Positions 51,772 to 61,465 of a DNA stretch of 64,000 nt are shown piece after piece. Position 1 is the stretch's first letter, and each line of letters starts with the position of its first letter. The notes beneath the pieces are model-generated. The model was given only the letters and a program-made list of their open reading frames with translations, was not told where the DNA came from and ran no database searches. Source of the DNA: Dehalobacterium formicoaceticum (lineage in GTDB: Bacteria > Bacillota > Dehalobacteriia > Dehalobacteriales > Dehalobacteriaceae); assembly GCF_002224645.1 (NCBI RefSeq), contig NZ_CP022121.1, forward strand, positions 2,610,501-2,674,500. The letters are read 5' to 3'. The position numbers were made by a program, and so were the translations under genes.

Positions 51772-52218
51772 ATGAAAACAAGCCGTCAATTTTACATTGT
51801 TTCAGCAGATATTCTACCGGAAGCGATGGTTAAAACCGCTCAGGCAAAAGAATTATTAGCAAAAGGAGAAGCGGAAACCATTAATCAGGCTGTGGATCGT
51901 GTTGAACTGAGCAGAAGTGCTTTCTATAAATACCGGGACGGGATTTTTCCTTTTTATCAGGAACGACGAGAACAGATTGTGACCTTAAACATGATTCTGG
52001 ATCACCGCTTGGGCGTCCTTTCAGGAGTAATCAACACCATTGCCACTGTTCAGGGAAACATTCTTACGATTAATCAGAGCATTCCTTTGCAAAACATGGC
52101 GAATGTCACCTTATCCTTGGAAACAGCACAAATGCAGGTGACGGTTCCTGAGCTGCTGGAATGTTTTTTAGCGATACCCGGCGTTTTAAAGGTTGAATTG
52201 GTAGGACAAAGTATTTGA
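51772..52218 (+). CDS. ACT-domain regulator, PheB/ThrR type
   Basis: The 148-residue protein has an N-terminal helix-turn-helix-like region (KAKELLAKGEAETINQAVDRVELSRSAFYKYRDGIFPF) and a C-terminal ACT domain (residues ~70-145). Relatives such as Bacillus ThrR (formerly PheB) repress threonine genes. Its location directly before hom supports a role in control of the threonine branch. It overlaps the open frame before hom by 4 bases, but the hom start lies further on. Confidence 0.85.
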   Translation: MKTSRQFYIVSADILPEAMVKTAQAKELLAKGEAETINQAVDRVELSRSAFYKYRDGIFPFYQERREQIVTLNMILDHRLGVLSGVINTIATVQGNILTINQSIPLQNMANVTLSLETAQMQVTVPELLECFLAIPGVLKVELVGQSI

Positions 52219-52247
52219 TCAAAAACTTAGCTGCTGGAGGTTTTGAA

Positions 52248-53585
52248 ATGGAAAAAGAACTAGAAATGGATAAAGAGTTAGATCAGGTGATTTATATCGG
52301 CCTCATGGGTGCCGGTACGGTTGGCACCGGTGTGCTTAAGGTTTTATTAAAAAACGAAACAAGCATCGCCAAAAAGGTGGGGGCCAGGCTGGAAGTAAAA
52401 AGAATTTTAGATAAAGATGTGGAGGGGATTTCCGCTAAAGTCGCGGCACTGGGCATGGATGGGTCGATTGTGACCTCAGATATCAATGATTTGGTGCTGG
52501 ATCCGGAGATTGACATCATCGTTGAAGTCATGGGCGGGATTCAAACGGCGGAAAAGTTTATTATAAAAGCTTTGGAAAACGGGAAAAGTGTTGTTACCGC
52601 GAATAAGGACTTGATAGCTGCCCGGGGCAAAGAACTTTTTGACGTCGCCGCCGCTCATCAGGTTTATTTATTATTTGAGGCCAGTGTGGCCGGTGGTGTG
52701 CCCATCATCCAGTCGCTGAAAGAAAGCCTGGCCGGGAATGTGATTCATAGTATTATGGGTATCGTTAACGGAACCACCAATTTCATTCTGACAAAAATGA
52801 CTCAGGAGAAAAAGAGCTTTGATGAGGTCTTAGCGCTGGCGCAAAAATTGGGTTATGCGGAAGCCGATCCAGCCTCTGACGTAGAAGGGTATGATGCGGC
52901 GCGCAAGGTAGCGATCTTGGCATCCATTGCTTTTAACACCCGGGTTACCGATACCAATGTCTATGTGGAGGGAATAACCAATATCACTGACCGGGATATT
53001 GCTTTTGCCCAGGAGTTAGGCTATGGAATTAAACTTTTAGGTATTGCCAAAGAAGAAAATAACGAAATTGAGGTGCGGGTGCATCCAGCCATGATTCCCT
53101 TAAATCATCCCTTGAGCTCCGTAAACGATGCATTTAATGCCGTCTTTGTTGAAGGGGATGCGATAGGTAAAACCATGTTTTATGGTGCAGGGGCGGGAGA
53201 ATTGCCAACAGCCAGTGCGATCGTGGGCGATTTGATCGCGGCGGCCCGAAATATTCAGTTTTCGTCTCGGGGCCGTCTGGGCTGTACTTGCTTTGAACAT
53301 AAAAGGATCAAATCCATCGGTGAGATCAGGACCAAATATTTTTTAAGAATGTTGGTTAAAGATCAGCCGGGCGTACTGGCCAGTATTGCAGCAGTATTAG
53401 GCAATCAGGATGTTAGTATTGAAACCGTGATTCAAAAAAGGCAGAAGGACAAGTTTAGTACAGAGCTGGTTCTTATTACCCATCAGGTGGAGGAACATCA
53501 CATCAGGGATGCTATTGCTATCATTCGAAGTTTATCCAGCGTAGAAAAAATGGAAAACATCATCAGAGTTGAAGAATCGGATTAA
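52248..53585 (+). CDS. hom: Homoserine dehydrogenase
   Basis: Reduces aspartate semialdehyde to homoserine. The ~445-residue protein shows IGLMGAGTVGTGVLKVL, TANKDLIA, GIVNGTTNFILTKM and GAGAGELPTASAIVGDL, then a C-terminal ACT domain (residues ~355-440, KDQPGVLASIAAVLG) for threonine feedback. ATG 52248 follows CTGGAGG. thrB starts 55 bases after its stop. Confidence 0.95.
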   Translation: MEKELEMDKELDQVIYIGLMGAGTVGTGVLKVLLKNETSIAKKVGARLEVKRILDKDVEGISAKVAALGMDGSIVTSDINDLVLDPEIDIIVEVMGGIQTAEKFIIKALENGKSVVTANKDLIAARGKELFDVAAAHQVYLLFEASVAGGVPIIQSLKESLAGNVIHSIMGIVNGTTNFILTKMTQEKKSFDEVLALAQKLGYAEADPASDVEGYDAARKVAILASIAFNTRVTDTNVYVEGITNITDRDIAFAQELGYGIKLLGIAKEENNEIEVRVHPAMIPLNHPLSSVNDAFNAVFVEGDAIGKTMFYGAGAGELPTASAIVGDLIAAARNIQFSSRGRLGCTCFEHKRIKSIGEIRTKYFLRMLVKDQPGVLASIAAVLGNQDVSIETVIQKRQKDKFSTELVLITHQVEEHHIRDAIAIIRSLSSVEKMENIIRVEESD

Positions 53586-53640
53586 AAACAAAAACGGGCG
53601 AAAATACAAAACATCATGCATAGGAGAGAGCAGTCAAAAA

Positions 53641-54540
53641 ATGATTAAAATACGCGTTCCCGGGACATCTGGCAATTTGGGTCCCGGTTTTGATACCGTG
53701 GGGATGGCCTTTCAGCTTTATAATTATCTTACTTTTGATATTTTGTCTTCCGGACTGCAAATTGAAATTTCCGGCGAAGGGGAAGATGAGCTTTCCCGGG
53801 TAGAAGACAACATTGTTTATCAGGCAGCCCTGCAGGTCTTTAATCGGGTCAATTTCCAACCGCAAGGCCTGAAAATTATTCAGGATAACAGCATCCCCAT
53901 GTCCCGCGGATTAGGGAGCTCAGCATCCAGTATCGTCGGCGGAATGGTCGGGGCAAATTTGATCTCCGGCGGTCATCTGACAAAAGAAGAAATTTTAAAA
54001 ATGGCCGTAGATATGGAAGGGCATCCGGATAATGTTACCCCTGCTTTAATGGGCGGCGTGACTGCCTCGGTAAAGGGAGTCCAAGAGGTGGATTATATCA
54101 AGATCCTTCCTCCCGGAGAGTTGCATGCCATTGTCGCCATCCCGGATTTTCATTTATCCACCAATGTAGCAAGACAGGTCATTCCTGCCAGAGTAGATCG
54201 GGGTGATGCTGTTTTTAATATTGGACGCACCTCAGTGATGATCGGGGCCTTGATGGAAGGAAATTTGCCTTTATTTGGCAAGATGATGGAGGACAGGCTG
54301 CATCAACCATACCGCATGTCTTTGATCCCTGGGATCAAAAAGGTTTTTTCCGGAGCAAAAGAAGCCGGGGCTTTGTCTGTAGCCATTAGTGGAGCCGGTC
54401 CCACGATTATTGCTTTTGTGGTGGATCATGAAGAAAAAGTGGCATTGGCGATGCAAGACGCATTTTTATCGGAAGGGATTCCATGTCGTACTTTAGACTT
54501 ATATCCTGATGCAGAAGGGACAGTATTGATCAGAGATTAA
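53641..54540 (+). CDS. thrB: Homoserine kinase
   Basis: A GHMP kinase that makes O-phosphohomoserine. The ~299-residue protein shows VPGTSGNLGPGFDTVGMAF, the phosphate-binding PMSRGLGSSASSIVGG and SGAGPTIIAFV. ATG 53641 gives the family length; AGGAGAGAG is upstream at slightly long spacing. No threonine synthase gene is visible in the cluster. Confidence 0.94.
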   Translation: MIKIRVPGTSGNLGPGFDTVGMAFQLYNYLTFDILSSGLQIEISGEGEDELSRVEDNIVYQAALQVFNRVNFQPQGLKIIQDNSIPMSRGLGSSASSIVGGMVGANLISGGHLTKEEILKMAVDMEGHPDNVTPALMGGVTASVKGVQEVDYIKILPPGELHAIVAIPDFHLSTNVARQVIPARVDRGDAVFNIGRTSVMIGALMEGNLPLFGKMMEDRLHQPYRMSLIPGIKKVFSGAKEAGALSVAISGAGPTIIAFVVDHEEKVALAMQDAFLSEGIPCRTLDLYPDAEGTVLIRD

Positions 54541-54630
54541 TTCAGAAAATAGCTTGAAAAGATTTCGATGAACTTTATAAATTAAACTATAAAAAGGTTC
54601 CCATTATTGGGCGGGGAGGAAATTTGATAA

Positions 54631-55860
54631 ATGGCGATTGTGGTGCAAAAATTCGGCGGAAGTTCTGTTGCCGATTCAGAAAGTATTAAAAGGGTTGCCA
54701 AAAGAGTTGGTGCTGCATTTGATCAGGGAAATCAGGTCGTTGTTGTCGTTTCCGCGATGGGAGACACGACGGACCATTTAATCGATTTGGCCAAACAAGT
54801 GACCAAAAATCCACCAAAAAGAGAGATGGATATGCTGCTCTCCACAGGGGAACAGCAATCCATGGCTTTATTGGCCATGGCACTTCAGCATATCGGCTAT
54901 CCATCTGTATCTCTAACCGGGCAGCAAGCGGGGATTCACACCGACATGGTTTATGCCAAATCTAAAATATTAAGTATTGACACTTCCAGATTAGAAAAAG
55001 AATTGAAACAAAATCACATTGTGATCGTCGCCGGCTTTCAAGGTGTGACACAAGATAATGAAATCACTACCTTGGGAAGGGGCGGTTCAGATACCAGTGC
55101 TGTTGCCCTGGCTGCTTCATTAGGCGCAGATGTATGTGAGATCTTTACCGATGTGGAGGGGGTTTATACCACAGATCCCAGGCTGGTACCAAAGGCACGC
55201 AAGCTAACCAGTATTACCTATGACGAAATGCTGGAATTGGCAAGCCTGGGCGCTGCCGTGCTGCATCCCAGAAGCGTAGAGGTGGCCAAACAGTTTAATG
55301 TAAAAATTCATGTTCGGTCCAGTTTTAATGAAAACGAAGGAACTATTGTGCAGGAGGTTGAGAGTGTGGACAAGATTTTGGAAAAAGATATGGTGGTACA
55401 GGGTGTTGCCTATGATTTGAACACGGCGAAGGTTACCGTCTTTGATATTCCGGATCAACCGGGTTCAGCGAGCAAACTTTTTGGTGCGTTAGCCGAGGAA
55501 AAAATAAATGTGGATATGATTATTCAAAGTCAGCAAAGAGAAGGCGTGACCGATATCTCTTTTACCGTGACCAGAGATGATGTGGAGCGAGCCAATGAAA
55601 TCATCGGTCAGGTTACCAAGGAAATTGGGGCAGGAGATTTTTCTTTTGATTCCGGGGTAGCCAAAATCTCCATCGTGGGTGCCGGAATGATTACCAATCC
55701 CGGGGTAGCCGCACGCATGTTCAAAACCTTAGCGGATCAGAGTATTAACATTGAAATGATTTCCACATCAGAAATTAAAGTTTCCTGCGTAATCAGGGCA
55801 GAGCTGGCCAAAAAGGCAGTCATCAGCCTTCATGACGCCTTTGAACTTGAGCATGAATAA
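54631..55860 (+). CDS. lysC: Aspartate kinase
   Basis: The first enzyme of the aspartate family. The 409-residue protein starts VVQKFGGSSVADSESI and contains GRGGSDTSAVALAASLGA and FTDVEGVYTTDPRLVP. It has two ACT domains at residues ~270-400 (FDIPDQPGSASKLFGALAEE; ISIVGAGMITNPGVAARMF). No lysine riboswitch is visible in the 90-bp upstream gap. The number of isozymes in the genome is unknown, so the symbol is by family. Confidence 0.93.
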   Translation: MAIVVQKFGGSSVADSESIKRVAKRVGAAFDQGNQVVVVVSAMGDTTDHLIDLAKQVTKNPPKREMDMLLSTGEQQSMALLAMALQHIGYPSVSLTGQQAGIHTDMVYAKSKILSIDTSRLEKELKQNHIVIVAGFQGVTQDNEITTLGRGGSDTSAVALAASLGADVCEIFTDVEGVYTTDPRLVPKARKLTSITYDEMLELASLGAAVLHPRSVEVAKQFNVKIHVRSSFNENEGTIVQEVESVDKILEKDMVVQGVAYDLNTAKVTVFDIPDQPGSASKLFGALAEEKINVDMIIQSQQREGVTDISFTVTRDDVERANEIIGQVTKEIGAGDFSFDSGVAKISIVGAGMITNPGVAARMFKTLADQSINIEMISTSEIKVSCVIRAELAKKAVISLHDAFELEHE

Positions 55861-55941
55861 ATAGCATATAAAGCTAAATGAACAGCTAATTGAAAGCATG
55901 AAAATACTTTAATACGATCTGATTTTATTGTAAATTTATCC

Positions 55942-55970
55942 TTGACAGTTGATATATTTTATTATAATAT
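55942..55970 (+). promoter_or_regulatory. Sigma-A promoter of tRNA-Pro
   Basis: TTGACA - 17 bases - TAATAT, ending 14 bases before the tRNA. Confidence 0.8.
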
Positions 55971-55984
55971 AGGTATTGTCGTTT

Positions 55985-56062
55985 CGGGGCGTAGCTCAGT
56001 TTGGCTAGAGCGCTACCTTGGGGTGGTAGAGGCCGCACGTTCAAGTCGTGTCGCTCCGACCA
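55985..56062 (+). tRNA. tRNA-Pro (GGG anticodon)
   Basis: The acceptor stem CGGGGCG/CGCTCCG (one G-U pair) is complete. The anticodon stem CTACC/GGTAG encloses TTGGGGT, giving anticodon GGG for CCC/CCU codons. The T-loop GTTCAAGTC and an encoded CCA end are present. It is a single-gene unit with its own promoter and terminator. Confidence 0.95.
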
Positions 56063-56071
56063 GGAAATTCT

Positions 56072-56104
56072 AGAGTCGCAATTAATTGCGGCTCTTTGTT
56101 TTTT
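56072..56104 (+). terminator. Terminator after tRNA-Pro
   Basis: AGAGTCGCAA / TTGCGGCTCT (one U-G pair) followed by TTGTTTTTT. Confidence 0.85.
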
Positions 56105-56140
56105 AATTTATCTATGATTTTCCGGGTTTTGCTGAAAGCC

Positions 56141-56169
56141 TTGCCATTTATTAGAGCATATGGTATACT
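56141..56169 (+). promoter_or_regulatory. Sigma-A promoter of the rimP-nusA-infB operon
   Basis: TTGCCA - 17 bases - TATACT. It gives a leader of about 180 bases before rimP. Confidence 0.7.
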
Positions 56170-56198
56170 ATCAAATGGTATAAAGTTCAAAAAATTCT

Positions 56199-56228
56199 GG
56201 AAAGAGTGGGTCTAAACCCACTCTTTCC
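56199..56228 (+). terminator. 13-bp perfect hairpin in the rimP leader
   Basis: GGAAAGAGTGGGT / ACCCACTCTTTCC with a CTAA loop is followed by only a short T run (TTTA). It lies after the promoter, so it may act as an attenuator or stability hairpin for the operon. Confidence 0.5.
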
Positions 56229-56353
56229 TTTAGTATAGCAAAATCATTTTAAGATCAGATCGGATCAGAGAGGATTTTTTAGCAGAAGTATTTCCACCCC
56301 AGACATGGGAAACATATCCTTTAGAAAATATTTCAAGCATGGAGGAAGGATAT

Positions 56354-56821
56354 ATGCAGAAAAACAGCAGTGTCAAAGAGACGGTAGAAAATATTTTACG
56401 GCCGTTGGTTGAATCCGCCGGATATGACCTGGTGGATCTTGAGTACAAAAAGGAAGGCGGTAATTGGTATTTGCGCCTGTTTATCGACCATGACAACGGC
56501 ATCGATCATACTGCCTGTGAGCAGGTAAGCAATTTGGTGGGGGATGAGTTAGATCAAAGGGATCCGATTCCCCATTCCTATATTTTAGAGGTTTCTTCTC
56601 CAGGTATTGAGCGTCCTCTAAAAACAGCCAAGGATTTTGTACGCTTTAGCGGAGAAAAAGTACATATTAAATTATTTGCTGCTAAGAATAAACAAAAAGA
56701 ATTTATTGGAATTCTCTTGGGCATGGAAGATCATCAAGTTGCCCTAGCTACGGACAGTAGCAAAATTTTATTTGATTTAGATGAAATTGCCAGTGCCCAA
56801 TTAATTGTGGATTTTAATTAA
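56354..56821 (+). CDS. rimP: Ribosome maturation factor RimP
   Basis: RimP helps 30S assembly. The ~155-residue protein has VKETVENILRPLVESAGYDLVDLEYKKEG, LRLFIDHDNGIDHTACEQVS and LEVSSPGIERPLKTAKDF. ATG 56354 has GGAGG 8 bases upstream; ATG 56339 overlaps that site. First gene of the conserved rimP-nusA-infB cluster. Confidence 0.95.
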   Translation: MQKNSSVKETVENILRPLVESAGYDLVDLEYKKEGGNWYLRLFIDHDNGIDHTACEQVSNLVGDELDQRDPIPHSYILEVSSPGIERPLKTAKDFVRFSGEKVHIKLFAAKNKQKEFIGILLGMEDHQVALATDSSKILFDLDEIASAQLIVDFN

Positions 56822-56873
56822 AGCGCTTGGTGCATGGTATTTTGTATTACAAAAAACTTAATAAGGAGAGGTC

Positions 56874-57938
56874 ATGATGAATGCTGAGTTTATTGAAGCA
56901 CTCAAAGAATTAGAAAAGGAAAAAAATATTTCAATTGATATCTTATTAGAAGCCATCGAAGCTGCTTTAATATCCGCATATAAAAAGAATTTTGGTTCTT
57001 CACAGAATGTCAGGGTTGAAGTGAATCGAGACACCGGTGAAATTCATGTCTATAACAGACGTGATATCGTTTCTGAGGTGGAAGATCCTCGCTTGGAGGT
57101 TTCTCTTGAAGAGGCGAGAATTATAAGACCGGATTATGAAGCAGGGGATATTTTGGAAACAGAGGTCACCCCCAGAACCTTTGGCAGAATCGCAGCGCAA
57201 ACTGCAAAACAGGTTGTGGTGCAACGGATTAGAGAAGCAGAAAGATCAAATATTTACGAAGAATTTGTCAACCGGGAAAGCGATATTGTGACAGGCATTG
57301 TACAGCGACATGAAATGAAAAATGTTTTTATCGATTTGGGAAAGGCAGAAGCAGTATTAATGCCCACCGAACAAATTGCCAAGGAACAATATAATCAAGG
57401 TGATCGCATCAAAGCATATATTGTAGAAGTTAAAAAGACCACCAAGGGTCCTCAAATTCTGCTCTCCCGTACACACCCTGGACTGTTAAAACGATTGTTT
57501 GAACTGGAAGTACCTGAGATTCATGATGGCACCGTTGAATTAAAATCTGTCGCTCGGGAAGCCGGTGCCCGCTCAAAAATTGCCGTATACAGCAAACATG
57601 AAAATGTTGATCCCGTGGGTGCCTGTGTGGGACCAAAAGGAATGAGAGTGCAAGCCATCGTCAATGAACTGCGGGGAGAAAAAATTGACATTGTAAAATG
57701 GAGTTCCGACCCGGCCGTTTTTGTAGAAAACGCATTAAGTCCAGCTAAGGTTGTTTCCGTAGAGATTGATTTGAACGAAAAGGTGGCTCGGGTAGTGGTA
57801 CCGGATTATCAATTATCCTTAGCGATCGGTAAAGAAGGTCAAAATGCCCGGCTGGCGGCTAAGCTTACCAGTTGGAAGATTGATATCAAAAGTGAATCTC
57901 AGGCCATGGGATCAGCAGAAAATATGGAAATGGAATAA
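56874..57938 (+). CDS. nusA: Transcription termination/antitermination factor NusA
   Basis: The 354-residue Gram-positive-length NusA has an N-terminal RNA polymerase-binding domain (to ~residue 125), an S1 domain (~135-200, IVTGIVQRHEMKNVFIDLGKAEAVLM) and two KH domains (GPKGMRVQAIVNELRGEKIDIVKWS; IGKEGQNARLAAKLTSWKIDI). It lacks the acidic repeats of enteric NusA, as expected for Firmicutes. ATG 56874 or 56877 after AAGGAGAGG. Confidence 0.96.
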   Translation: MMNAEFIEALKELEKEKNISIDILLEAIEAALISAYKKNFGSSQNVRVEVNRDTGEIHVYNRRDIVSEVEDPRLEVSLEEARIIRPDYEAGDILETEVTPRTFGRIAAQTAKQVVVQRIREAERSNIYEEFVNRESDIVTGIVQRHEMKNVFIDLGKAEAVLMPTEQIAKEQYNQGDRIKAYIVEVKKTTKGPQILLSRTHPGLLKRLFELEVPEIHDGTVELKSVAREAGARSKIAVYSKHENVDPVGACVGPKGMRVQAIVNELRGEKIDIVKWSSDPAVFVENALSPAKVVSVEIDLNEKVARVVVPDYQLSLAIGKEGQNARLAAKLTSWKIDIKSESQAMGSAENMEME

Positions 57939-57950
57939 GGAGGTTTTTTT

Positions 57951-58226
57951 ATGCGCGTCAAAAAAATTCCTCAAAGAATGTGTGTGGGCTGCAAAGAAAT
58001 GAAGGCGAAGAAAAGTTTGATCAGAGTTGTCAAAACGCCGGAGGACTTAATTTTAATTGATATCACAGGCAAAAAATCCGGGCGGGGAGCCTATGTTTGT
58101 CCGGATGAATCCTGCTTACAATTGGCCATCAAATCTAAAGGATTGGAAAGGTCATTGCAAACGAGAATTTCTCCGGAAGTATATGAGGTTTTAAAAGGAC
58201 AGATGCCGAAGGAGCCACAAAGCTAA
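57951..58226 (+). CDS. ylxR: RNase P modulator RnpM (YlxR)
   Basis: The 91-residue basic protein carries PQRMCVGCKEMKAKKSLIRVVK, GRGAYVCPDESCL and the four cysteines of the YlxR fold. It binds RNase P RNA in Bacillus (RnpM), by family knowledge. AGGAGG precedes the ATG, and the gene ends 1 base before ylxQ. Confidence 0.93.
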   Translation: MRVKKIPQRMCVGCKEMKAKKSLIRVVKTPEDLILIDITGKKSGRGAYVCPDESCLQLAIKSKGLERSLQTRISPEVYEVLKGQMPKEPQS

Positions 58227-58227
58227 G

Positions 58228-58536
58228 ATGAATCATCAGGTATTTACTCTATTGGGATTTGCTCAAAAAGCAGGGAAGATTGTTTCCGGTGAAACAGGCT
58301 GTACTGCTGCCATTAAACATAAAAAAGCCTTATTGGTTATTTTTTCAGCAGATGCTGCGGAAAGTACAAAAACACAAATTAAATTCCTTTGCCGGCAAAA
58401 TAAGATCGAGTGTCGGGAATGGGGTTCAAAAATAGATTTAGGAAACAGTATTGGTAAGTCTCCCCGGGCCGTGCTTGCGGTCACGGAAAAGGGATTTGCC
58501 AGTGCCATACTTAAAATTTTGATGTCAAGTGTATGA
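58228..58536 (+). CDS. ylxQ: L7Ae-family RNA-binding protein YlxQ
   Basis: The 102-residue protein has the L7Ae/L30e fold: [37 protein letters not shown] and [14 protein letters not shown]. Members bind kink-turn RNA. It sits between ylxR and infB as in most Firmicutes. Its stop overlaps an ATG that is in frame with infB but has no ribosome site. Confidence 0.92.
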   Translation: MNHQVFTLLGFAQKAGKIVSGETGCTAAIKHKKALLVIFSADAAESTKTQIKFLCRQNKIECREWGSKIDLGNSIGKSPRAVLAVTEKGFASAILKILMSSV

Positions 58537-58559
58537 TTTTCAACGATGGGGGTGGATTC

Positions 58560-61076
58560 ATGGGAAAACTAAGAGTATATGAGTTGGCAAAAGAACTATC
58601 CATGGAGAGCAAAGAAGTTATTCGGCGTCTTTCCAAAATGGGCATGGAAGCAAAAAACCATATGAGTACTGTTGATGATAAATTTGCGGATGAATTAAGG
58701 CAAATGGTGAAGCCTAATCCTAAAAGGACAGAAAAAGCAGAGGAAGAAAAAGCCCGTCCTTCCGGAAACAAGGTTGATGAGGTTAAAAATGAGGTTAAAA
58801 AGGGACAACATTTTGATCAGCAGAAAAAAAATGCCGAGAGACGGACTGATATGTCCCGTCGCCCTCAAAACCAGAAAAATGATCATGAAGGCAGAACAAG
58901 TTCCGCTCCAAACAACGGCAATCATGCCGGTCCTCAAAATAAAGGGCCTTACAAACCAAATGATCAAAACAGAAACTCCGGTTTTAAAAGAAATCAAGGT
59001 AAACAGGAGGATGGGGGCAAACCCGCTTTCGTTGGTAAATCCGGGGCACAAAAACCAGCTGATGGGAAGGGAAACCAAACCACATCATCGGCTTTTTCAA
59101 AACCAGGTTCTCAAAAAAATATCCAGAAACAAACAGAACAAAATAAAGGCAAAGGTGCGCCTCCGCGCACAAATGAATCGGGAGATAATTTCGGCAATAA
59201 AGCTAAATTTTCTTCCCAAAAACCAGGACAAAAGAACTTTCGCACCGGTGGTAAGAAAAATCAGCAGAATAGGAGAATGAAAAAAGGTCATTACCAGAAA
59301 GCAGAAATCGCCCCTGCCATTCCTAAAAAGGTTGTAATCGGCGAATCGGTAACGGTACAAGAATTGGCGAAGAGCATGAGTAAAACCGCTGCTGAGCTGA
59401 TCAAGCTGCTCATGGGCATGGGCGTTATGGTAACTATCAACGACGAGATCGATTCGGATACAGCCGTATTAATCGGTTCCGAGGTAGGCATTCCGGTTGA
59501 AGTACGCGTGGATAAAACCATGGAAATTATGGAAGACCAGGATGATGAGGATGATGAGGGTCTTTTAGTGGAGCGTGCGCCTGTGGTAACGGTCATGGGC
59601 CATGTGGATCATGGTAAAACATCTCTCCTTGATGCCATCAGAAAAGCGAAGGTTACCGCAACAGAAGCAGGCGGGATTACCCAGCATATTGGTGCTTATC
59701 AGGTAGAGATAAATAATAAAAAGATCACCTTCTTAGACACCCCCGGCCATGAGGCCTTTACAGCGATGCGGGCTAGAGGGGCACAGGTAACGGATGTATC
59801 CATTATTGTTGTCGCGGCAGATGACGGAGTGATGCCTCAAACCATCGAAGCTATTAATCACTCCAAGGCAGCCAAAGTGCCTATTATTGTTGCCATTAAT
59901 AAAATAGATAAACCGGATGCCAATCCGGATCGGGTAAAACAGGAACTGACAGAACACGGCTTGGTGTCTGAAGAGTGGGGCGGGGATACGGTCATGGTTC
60001 CGGTCTCAGCGAAAACTCATGAAGGCATTGACCATCTATTGGAAATGATTCTCCTGGTTGCAGAAGTTGCAGAATTAAAGGCCAATCCTGACCGGGAAGC
60101 CAGAGGAACGGTGATTGAGGCCGAACTGGATAAAGGCAGAGGTCCTGTAGCCACCGTTTTAGTGCAAAAAGGCACGATGACCATCGGAGAAAATATTGTG
60201 GCGGGGACGACCTTTGGTAAGGTAAGAGCTATGATTGATGATAAAGGCCGCCGGGTGAAAAGTGCCGGACCTTCCACTCCAGTGGTAGTATTGGGCTTTT
60301 CTGATGTTCCTCCTGTGGGAGAGCAATTTGTCGGCATCAAAGAAGAGAAAGACGCCCGGTATATTGCAGAAAAGTATCAGTTGAAGAAACGGGAAGAAGA
60401 ATTAAATAAATCATCACGAGTCAGCTTGGATGACCTTTTTAATCAAATTTCTAAAGGCGTTGTCAAAGACTTAAATCTGATCATAAAAGCTGATGTTCAG
60501 GGATCCATTGAGGCCTTGGCCCAGTCTTTGAATAACCTTTCTACAGATGAAGTGCGGGTTAACATTGTGCATAGCGGGGTAGGTACCATTACAGAAACAG
60601 ATGTGATGCTGGCTACCACAGCAAATGCAGTCATCATTGGATTTAACGTACGGCCGGACATGAACATCAGAAGAATTGCTGATCAGGAAAAAGTAGATAT
60701 CAAACTTTATCGGGTGATCTATGAAGCGATCGACGATGTTAAAGCGGCTATGAGCGGTTTGCTGGATCCCACCTTCAAAGAGGTTATCATCGGGCATGCA
60801 GAAGTACGCCAGGTCTTTAAGGTGCCTAAGGTTGGTATGGTAGCCGGATGTAAAGTGCTGGACGGTAAGATCACCCGCCAATCCGAAGTACGGATAATTC
60901 GAGACGGCATCGTGGTGCACGAAGGTCATGTGGAATCCTTGAGAAGAGTAAAAGATGATGTCAAAGAGGTCCTGAGCGGTTTTGAATGTGGAATTGGCAT
61001 TGAAAACTTCCATGATATTAAAGAGGGAGATGTCATTGAAAGCTTCGTCATGGAAGAAACGAAAAGAGAACTATAA
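58560..61076 (+). CDS. infB: Translation initiation factor IF-2
   Basis: A GTPase that recruits fMet-tRNA to the 30S subunit. The ~838-residue protein has an IF2_N domain ([21 protein letters not shown]) and an unusually long Asn/Gln/Lys/Gly-rich disordered linker (residues ~55-245). A second IF2_N comes at ~255-305, then the G domain with [12 protein letters not shown] near residue 347, DTPGHEAF and NKID, then the C-terminal beta barrels. ATG 58560 (MGKLRVYEL) fits the family and has GGGGGTGG upstream; the frame opens at 58533. Confidence 0.96.
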   Translation: MGKLRVYELAKELSMESKEVIRRLSKMGMEAKNHMSTVDDKFADELRQMVKPNPKRTEKAEEEKARPSGNKVDEVKNEVKKGQHFDQQKKNAERRTDMSRRPQNQKNDHEGRTSSAPNNGNHAGPQNKGPYKPNDQNRNSGFKRNQGKQEDGGKPAFVGKSGAQKPADGKGNQTTSSAFSKPGSQKNIQKQTEQNKGKGAPPRTNESGDNFGNKAKFSSQKPGQKNFRTGGKKNQQNRRMKKGHYQKAEIAPAIPKKVVIGESVTVQELAKSMSKTAAELIKLLMGMGVMVTINDEIDSDTAVLIGSEVGIPVEVRVDKTMEIMEDQDDEDDEGLLVERAPVVTVMGHVDHGKTSLLDAIRKAKVTATEAGGITQHIGAYQVEINNKKITFLDTPGHEAFTAMRARGAQVTDVSIIVVAADDGVMPQTIEAINHSKAAKVPIIVAINKIDKPDANPDRVKQELTEHGLVSEEWGGDTVMVPVSAKTHEGIDHLLEMILLVAEVAELKANPDREARGTVIEAELDKGRGPVATVLVQKGTMTIGENIVAGTTFGKVRAMIDDKGRRVKSAGPSTPVVVLGFSDVPPVGEQFVGIKEEKDARYIAEKYQLKKREEELNKSSRVSLDDLFNQISKGVVKDLNLIIKADVQGSIEALAQSLNNLSTDEVRVNIVHSGVGTITETDVMLATTANAVIIGFNVRPDMNIRRIADQEKVDIKLYRVIYEAIDDVKAAMSGLLDPTFKEVIIGHAEVRQVFKVPKVGMVAGCKVLDGKITRQSEVRIIRDGIVVHEGHVESLRRVKDDVKEVLSGFECGIGIENFHDIKEGDVIESFVMEETKREL

Positions 61077-61090
61077 GGAAGGTAGAAAAT

Positions 61091-61465
61091 ATGGTGCAAT
61101 ATCGGTCCGGTCGCTTATCGGAGGAATTCAAAAAAGAGATTGCTGATATTATTAAAAATGATGTGAAAGATCCCCGGGTGGGATTTGTTTCTGTTGTTTT
61201 TGTCGAAGTGTCAGGTGATATAAGGCATGCCAAGGTTTTTGTCAGTGTTTTAGGAGGTGAAAAAGCCGTGCAGGATTCCATGGCTGCCTTAAAAAGTGCC
61301 TCAGGCTTTATCCGCCGCGAAATCTCCAAACGCATTCAACTGCGATATACACCTGAAATCACCTTTGTTTATGATGATTCCATCGCGCACGGTGTCAAAA
61401 TATCTAAAATCCTCGCCGATGTCCTGCCGGAAGAGGAAAAACCAGACGAGGAAAAAAATGAATAA
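61091..61465 (+). CDS. rbfA: Ribosome-binding factor A
   Basis: A 30S maturation factor with a KH-like fold. The 124-residue protein shows RLSEEFKKEIADIIKNDVKDPRVGFVSV and LKSASGFIRREISKRIQLRYTPEITFVYDDSI. It ends with an acidic tail (EEEKPDEEKNE). Overlaps nrnA by 8 bases. Confidence 0.95.
   Translation: MVQYRSGRLSEEFKKEIADIIKNDVKDPRVGFVSVVFVEVSGDIRHAKVFVSVLGGEKAVQDSMAALKSASGFIRREISKRIQLRYTPEITFVYDDSIAHGVKISKILADVLPEEEKPDEEKNE

Noticed and set aside
61296-61457. 54-residue N-terminal extension of NrnA
   Set aside because: It overlaps rbfA in another frame and shows no family similarity; ATG 61458 gives the normal start.
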